Shown: one piece after another, positions 55,728-64,000 of the stretch
Layout: every line of letters begins with the position of its first letter
Numbering within the stretch: the stretch's first letter is position 1
From: Bacteroidota bacterium
GTDB taxonomy: Bacteria > Bacteroidota > Bacteroidia > Bacteroidales > Bacteroidaceae
Direction: 5' to 3'
Length of the DNA stretch: 64,000 nt
NCBI GenBank assembly: GCA_023425865.1
Contig: JAFABV010000020.1
Span: forward strand, 52,480 to 116,479
Position numbers and translations under genes: made by a program
Notes under the pieces: model-generated
The model's database searches: none
The model's input: the letters and a program-made list of their open reading frames with translations, nothing else
Told to the model about the DNA's origin: nothing

Positions 55728-56072
55728 TCAAGACTTGGAGGTTGGGTCTGCGTCTTCGGTCTTTGATTCTGACGTTTTCTTATATTCGTGTTTGCGCTTG
55801 GGATTCATGGGAAACCATCCTTTCTCTACCCGTTTTTTCTGGTCGAATATCTCTCCGATGGTCCACAACAAGCTTGCCCCCGTCACTCCTACCAAGGAAG
55901 AAACAATAGGATTGGCGATGAGCAGCGAACCAATGACGCAGAGTATGCCAGTCACCAAGAACACCCACCAGTAACGGGTACCGGTATAATACTCAGTCTT
56001 GATGACAACAGGATGGAAAAGTCCGATGATAAGAAATGTGCTGAATGCTATAATCAGGCCTGTAAAATACAT
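55728..56072 (-). CDS. DUF4491 membrane protein
   Basis: 114 residues from MYFTGLIIAFSTFLIIGLFH. Three predicted membrane helices (about 1-20, 31-49 and 52-70) and a polar C-terminal tail (QKKRVEKGWFPMNPKRKHEY). Matches DUF4491, a small Bacteroidota membrane family of unknown function. The frame extends upstream, but homologous sequence starts here. It probably shares a transcript with rlmH. Confidence 0.87.
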   Translation of the reverse strand: MYFTGLIIAFSTFLIIGLFHPVVIKTEYYTGTRYWWVFLVTGILCVIGSLLIANPIVSSLVGVTGASLLWTIGEIFDQKKRVEKGWFPMNPKRKHEYKKTSESKTEDADPTSKS

Positions 56073-56138
56073 AGATAGTGGATTAATGGTAATAAAACAT
56101 GCCGCCAACGTATGTTGGAAGACACTTGTCTGCCTTCG

Positions 56139-56146
56139 CAAAATTA
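56139..56146 (-). promoter_or_regulatory. -7 box for DUF4491-rlmH
   Basis: TAATTTTG on the minus strand, 66 bases before the DUF4491 start. Confidence 0.5.
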
Positions 56147-56191
56147 CTAAAAATACTTCACACTCTTCTGTCAATAGTGAAAAAAAAGCCT

Positions 56192-56199
56192 TATCTTTG
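56192..56199 (+). promoter_or_regulatory. -7 box for the phosphosugar mutase
   Basis: TATCTTTG, 37 bases before the start at 56237. Confidence 0.55.
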
Positions 56200-56236
56200 C
56201 CTGTAGAAAATCATTAATATATAACTAACTATTCGT

Positions 56237-57982
56237 ATGGAAAATAACTTAGAGTTGATTGCCCAGTGCGAAGCCAAGGCCAAACAGTGGCTTTCACCTT
56301 CGTTTGATGAGGAAACACGTGCTCAGGTTCAGGCTATGCTTGACAATACTGACAAGACCGATTTGATAGAAAGCTTTTACCGTGACCTGGAGTTTGGCAC
56401 TGGTGGCCTGCGTGGTATCATGGGTGCCGGTACCAACCGTATGAATATCTATGTGGTGGGTATGGCTACACAGGGTTTTGCCAACTACCTCAAGAAGAAT
56501 TTCAAGGACAAGGAGCAAATCGCTGTTGCCGTGTGTCATGACTGCCGTAACAACAGCCGCTTATACGCCGAGACCGTGGCCAACATTTTTTCGGCCAATG
56601 GCATCAAGGCGTATCTCTTTGACGAACTTCGTCCCACGCCCGAATGCTCTTATGCCGTGCGTTATCTCGGCGCACAGGCCGGCGTAAATATCACTGCCAG
56701 CCACAATCCCCGTGAATACAACGGCTATAAGGCCTACTGGGAAGATGGCGCGCAGGTACTCGCGCCTCATGACAAAGGCATTATCGATGAAGTAAACAAG
56801 GTGTCTATTGATGACGTAAAGTTTGAAGGCAATCCCGCGCTCATCCAAATCATTGGTGAGGACATCGACGAGCCTTATCTCCGCCAGATCCGTACGCTCT
56901 CTATCGACCCCGAGGTGATCAAGCGTCAACACGACCTGAAGATTGTCTATACACCGCTGCATGGTGCTGGCCGTGTGATGATTCCTCGCTCATTGGCTTA
57001 TTGGGGATTTGATAATGTACACTGTGTGCCCGAGCAGATGATCAAGGATGGAAACTTCCCCACGGTTGACCGTCCGAATCCTGAATTTGCCGAGGCTCTG
57101 ACTTTGGGCTTGCGCGATGCCAAAGCTCTTGACGCCGACATCCTGATGGCCAGCGACCCTGATGCTGACCGTGTGGGTATGGCCTGCAAGAACGACAAAG
57201 GCGAGTGGGTGCTTATCAATGGCAACCAAACCTGCCTGCTCTTCTTGTGGTATATTATCACCAACCGTAAGGCTACGGGCAAGTTGCAGCCTACAGACTT
57301 CATCGTGAAAACCATTGTCACCACAGAACTCATCAAGAAGATAGCTGAGAAGCAGAACATCGAAATGCGTGACTGCTATACAGGTTTCAAGTGGATTGCC
57401 AATGAGATTCGTATTTCTGAGGGCAAGCAGCAGTATATTGGCGGTGGTGAGGAAAGCTATGGTTTCCTTGCTGAAGACTTTGTGCGTGATAAGGATGCCG
57501 TATCGGCATGTTCGCTCTTGGCTGAGATTTGCGCCTATGCCAAGGATAAAGGTAAGACACTGTATGACATCTTGATGGACATCTACAAGGAATATGGTTT
57601 CTCAAAGGAGTTTACGATCAATGTAGAGCGTCCGGGCAAGAGTGGTGCGGAGGAAATCCAGCAGATGATGGCTAATTTCCGCAACAATCCTCCGCAGGAG
57701 CTGGGTGGCTCGAAGGTGGTCTTGTGGAAAGACTTCAAGTCGTTGGAGGCTACCGATGCCCAGGGTAATGTAACCAAACTTGATATGCCCGAGAGTAGCA
57801 ATGTGCTGCAGTGGTTCTGCGACGATGACACGAAGGTGAGTGTACGTCCCTCGGGTACTGAACCAAAGATTAAGTTCTATATCGAAACGAAAGGAACCTT
57901 GACAGACGCTTCACAATATGAAGCACTTGATAAAGAAGGCGACCTTAAGGTGGAGGCCATCAAGAAGAGCCTCAACCTGTAA
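56237..57982 (+). CDS. Phosphoglucomutase/phosphomannomutase family protein
   Basis: 581 residues in the alpha-D-phosphohexomutase family, long PgcA-like subgroup. Start region FGTGGLRGIMGAGTNRMN, active-site serine in TASHNPREYNGYK, metal loop DPDADRVGMA, sugar loop GGGEESYGF, and phosphate-binding RPSGTEPKIKFY. It interconverts 1- and 6-phosphates of glucose, mannose or ribose; the long form often prefers glucose. It could serve the sugar-1-phosphates made by the neighbouring kinase, but that is inference. Confidence 0.92.
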   Translation: MENNLELIAQCEAKAKQWLSPSFDEETRAQVQAMLDNTDKTDLIESFYRDLEFGTGGLRGIMGAGTNRMNIYVVGMATQGFANYLKKNFKDKEQIAVAVCHDCRNNSRLYAETVANIFSANGIKAYLFDELRPTPECSYAVRYLGAQAGVNITASHNPREYNGYKAYWEDGAQVLAPHDKGIIDEVNKVSIDDVKFEGNPALIQIIGEDIDEPYLRQIRTLSIDPEVIKRQHDLKIVYTPLHGAGRVMIPRSLAYWGFDNVHCVPEQMIKDGNFPTVDRPNPEFAEALTLGLRDAKALDADILMASDPDADRVGMACKNDKGEWVLINGNQTCLLFLWYIITNRKATGKLQPTDFIVKTIVTTELIKKIAEKQNIEMRDCYTGFKWIANEIRISEGKQQYIGGGEESYGFLAEDFVRDKDAVSACSLLAEICAYAKDKGKTLYDILMDIYKEYGFSKEFTINVERPGKSGAEEIQQMMANFRNNPPQELGGSKVVLWKDFKSLEATDAQGNVTKLDMPESSNVLQWFCDDDTKVSVRPSGTEPKIKFYIETKGTLTDASQYEALDKEGDLKVEAIKKSLNL

Positions 57983-58025
57983 ACTGGTTCTACAAGAGAA
58001 CTTGATACATTAAACAAATCATACT

Positions 58026-58068
58026 TCCTGTCTTGTGCCTGAGAAGGCGGCAAGGCAGGATTTTTTTT
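58026..58068 (+). terminator. Terminator after the phosphosugar mutase
   Basis: TCCTGTCTTG (58026-58035) pairs with CAAGGCAGGA (58051-58060, one G-U), with an inner GCC/GGC pairing, then eight T. Confidence 0.83.
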
Positions 58069-58101
58069 ATGCTCGGTGAGACGGCCTTAAAATAAAGACT
58101 G

Positions 58102-58133
58102 CACCCCAGAGTTTTCACTCAAACTCCGGGGTG
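58102..58133 (-). terminator. Hairpin after the beta-galactosidase gene
   Basis: CACCCCAGAGTTT (58102-58114) pairs with AAACTCCGGGGTG (58121-58133) with one mismatch; minus-strand tail only moderately T-rich. Confidence 0.55.
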
Positions 58134-58163
58134 GAGTTCATTTTGAAGAGTCCTTCTTACTTA

Positions 58164-62284
<4,121 letters not shown>

Positions 62285-62411
62285 GAATTCAATTGTCGAA
62301 TTATAGTTTATTGGATTACTCTAAGCATTGCCCGCCATTACTTTAGGCCAAATTTATCACTCCCCAATACCTCATTTCTCAGTTGTACGAAGCGGAAACC
62401 TCGGGCTTTGC

Positions 62412-62453
62412 AACAATTAAAAAGACCGAACTCCGTGTATGGAATCCGGTCTT
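62412..62453 (-). terminator. Terminator after dapA
   Basis: AAGACCGAACTCC (62422-62434) pairs with GGAATCCGGTCTT (62441-62453) with mismatches or G-U pairs; T-rich tail on the minus strand. Confidence 0.65.
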
Positions 62454-62486
62454 CGATGTCTTTATATGCTAAATTACAGATGGTGG

Positions 62487-63374
62487 TTAAATTCTGAGTT
62501 CCTTCAATATTTCTGCCATCTTCTGTTTCGTTTCGATTTTTGTAGGAACAAGTGGCAGGCGAAGTTTATTCTCAATAAAGCCCATATCGTTGAGCAAGGC
62601 TTTTACTCCAGCCGGATTGCCATCTACGAATAGTAGGCTGTAAAGTTCTGTAAACATGTGGTGAATCTTTCGGGCAGGCTCGTACTCGCCATTAAACTCA
62701 AGCCTGATCATACGTGAGAATTCCTTGGGCAGTGCATTGCCAATCACTGAGATTACGCCTGCCGCGCCGCTGGCTACCATTGAGAATGTGAGCGCATCGT
62801 CACCGCTGATGACATCAAAGTGGTCTGGTTTGTTTTTGATAATCTCGTCTACCTGTTCCAAACTGCCTGAGGCCTCTTTGATACCTACGATATTTGGACA
62901 TTCCTTGGCCAAGCGTACAGTTGTTGCGGCTTTCATGTTGATGCCCGTACGACCAGGTACGTTGTAAAGTACAATGGGGAGGGGGCAGACTTCTGCTATG
63001 GCCTTGAAATGCTGGTAGAGTCCTTCTTGTGAGGGCTTATTATAATAAGGACAAATACTCAAGATGCCGTCTATGCCCGTCCAGTCGGTAGACTTGATTT
63101 CCTCAATGACTGCCGCAGTATTATTGCCACCGCAATATTTCAGTATGGGGATTCGGCCGTGTACCAACTGCTTAATGAAAGTCGTAATCTCATCTTTCTC
63201 TGCCTGAGTCAGGCAAGGGGTTTCGGCTGTTGTAGCCAGGATACAAAGAAAGTCTGCACCGTTATCAAGCTGATACTCAACAAGTCGCTTCAACGCCTTG
63301 TAGTCTACGGCTCCATCGAGAGTGAAAGGAGTAATCAACGCGGTACCTAACCCCCTGAATATGTTGCGTGCCAT
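62487..63374 (-). CDS. dapA: 4-hydroxy-tetrahydrodipicolinate synthase
   Basis: 295 residues, TIM-barrel DHDPS family. Start RGLGTALITPFTLDGAVDYK, Tyr of the catalytic set in VLYNVPGRTGIN, Schiff-base lysine in IVGIKEASGSLEQ, and ISGDDALTF. It condenses pyruvate and aspartate semialdehyde for lysine and diaminopimelate. Alone with its own promoter. Confidence 0.95.
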   Translation of the reverse strand: MARNIFRGLGTALITPFTLDGAVDYKALKRLVEYQLDNGADFLCILATTAETPCLTQAEKDEITTFIKQLVHGRIPILKYCGGNNTAAVIEEIKSTDWTGIDGILSICPYYNKPSQEGLYQHFKAIAEVCPLPIVLYNVPGRTGINMKAATTVRLAKECPNIVGIKEASGSLEQVDEIIKNKPDHFDVISGDDALTFSMVASGAAGVISVIGNALPKEFSRMIRLEFNGEYEPARKIHHMFTELYSLLFVDGNPAGVKALLNDMGFIENKLRLPLVPTKIETKQKMAEILKELRI

Positions 63375-63433
63375 AAATGAAGTTTCTTAAATGATTATAT
63401 GTGAAATCAGAAATGTGAATTACAATTCAACCG

Positions 63434-63465
63434 CAAAGATACTACTTTCGTTTCAATTTGCAAAA
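63434..63465 (-). promoter_or_regulatory. Promoter of dapA
   Basis: On the minus strand, TATCTTTG (63434-63441) with TTTTG at 63461-63465, 19 bases apart. Confidence 0.65.
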
Positions 63466-63957
63466 GGAATGCTTAAAAACCTATCATTATTCTGAGTATT
63501 ATTTAAGCATGTTCGGGAGAAATCAGACTGCATCGCGCATGTGGTGTACGACCTTTACCACGCCAACCGGGGCTTCCTCCCGGCAGCTGCATGTTCAATC
63601 TGTTTGCCTGCAGACGCCAAGTAGCCATCCTCAGTAAGCACTGGCATGATTGCAAACCACTGGTTTGGTAGGCATAAATCATGGGTTTAGTCATGATAAA
63701 TGGTGCAGTTATGCGCCCCAAAGCTGCCGTTTCAACTGACCTCCGCGCCTATGACAAGGGCGGGCGGGCTAAATGAGACCCCCAAAGTCATCAGATGATT
63801 CTATATAGAACGATATGATGTTTTCATATAGAACCATCGGATGGTTTTATATAGAACGATATGATGGTTTTATATTATTGCTGTCCGATAAAACCAAAAG
63901 ATGGATAGTATGATGGCAATCAAATAATATTGACACGTTTGCCACAGTAAAAAAAAT
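63466..63957. other. Gene-poor region at the right end
   Basis: About 490 bases upstream of dapA. The only clear feature is repeat cluster C. A 72-codon frame at 63503-63721 on the minus strand shows no homology or signal and is not called. Confidence 0.6.
63791..63882. repeat. 23-bp tandem repeat array, cluster C (four units)
   Basis: Four consecutive 23-bp units (63791, 63814, 63837, 63860) with the core TTTTATATAGAACSA. In the same phase they match the units of cluster A, and by rotation those of cluster B. Confidence 0.9.
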
Positions 63958-63977
63958 GGGAAGTCCGCTGACTTCCC
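63947..63977 (-). terminator. Minus-strand terminator-like hairpin
   Basis: GGGAAGTC (63958-63965) pairs with GACTTCCC (63970-63977); on the minus strand it is followed by a T run. It would serve a gene beyond the window. Confidence 0.6.
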
Positions 63978-63988
63978 CAAAGAGTTTG

Positions 63989-63996
63989 TACTTTTG
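63989..63996 (+). promoter_or_regulatory. -7 box at the window edge
   Basis: TACTTTTG ends four bases before the window end. By analogy with three genes in this window a start codon could lie at 64001. Confidence 0.4.
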
Positions 63997-64000
63997 CGTT

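Overview
The window is a stretch of chromosome from a Bacteroidota bacterium, most likely Prevotella or a close relative. Evidence: promoters use the Bacteroidota -7 box TAnnTTTG with a -33 TTG about 19-20 bases upstream; there is a SusC/SusD pair; and several families typical of this phylum are present (DUF3078, DUF4295 behind L28/L33, DUF4491, a VirE-N/DUF3987/DUF4248/HU cassette). Core genes are moderately GC rich and intergenic regions AT rich. No rRNA, tRNA or CRISPR array was seen.

Layout. 0-1.3 kb: a cut secreted protein and a TPR protein. 1.4-5.9 kb: an aromatic amino acid operon (pheA, aminotransferase, DAHP synthase-chorismate mutase, tyrA) preceded by a Phe/Tyr-rich leader peptide and an intrinsic terminator, i.e. 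a ribosome-mediated attenuator. 5.9-8.2 kb: a variable island with an HUH (Y1) transposase-like protein fused to a DprA/SLOG-like domain, then two decayed copies of what looks like the N-terminal part of a prokaryotic Argonaute. 8.4-13.6 kb: an unknown 421-residue protein and the VirE-N/DUF3987/DUF4248/HU cassette; the DUF3987 gene carries an inverted array of TGCGCA motifs. 13.6-21.1 kb, minus strand: MFS transporter, a 0.2-kb MITE-like element, S9 peptidase, yidC, pyrG. 21.2-26.1 kb: DUF3078 outer-membrane protein, TonB-dependent receptor, FemAB/GNAT-like protein. 26.4-28.0 kb: nitroreductase, KdsC-like phosphatase, Maf. 28.5-33.6 kb: ftsY, rimO, HU, an HU-transmembrane-LysM protein, menA. 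33.7-38.2 kb: SusC/SusD pair. 38.2-42.7 kb: small membrane protein, kinase-RapZ fusion, MurU-like nucleotidyltransferase, guaA. 43-46.4 kb: rpiB, tkt, rpmB, rpmG, DUF4295. 46.7-51.4 kb: rlmD-like gene, ppdK. 52.2-63.4 kb: GH20 hexosaminidase, N-acetylhexosamine-kinase-like protein, rlmH, DUF4491, phosphosugar mutase, GH2 beta-galactosidase, dapA.

How it fits together. Most of the window is housekeeping. Two carbohydrate themes stand out: possible cell-wall sugar recycling (APH-RapZ fusion plus MurU-like enzyme) and glycan salvage (GH20, sugar kinase, mutase, GH2). The most unusual signals are the pheA attenuator; a 23-bp tandem repeat family present as four-unit arrays in three separate intergenic regions; the Argonaute-like remnants whose reading frame is broken only by point stop codons; the HU-TM-LysM protein, which could tether DNA to the cell wall; the TGCGCA array in the primase-like gene; and several genes whose -7 box ends exactly four bases before the start codon, implying leaderless mRNAs.
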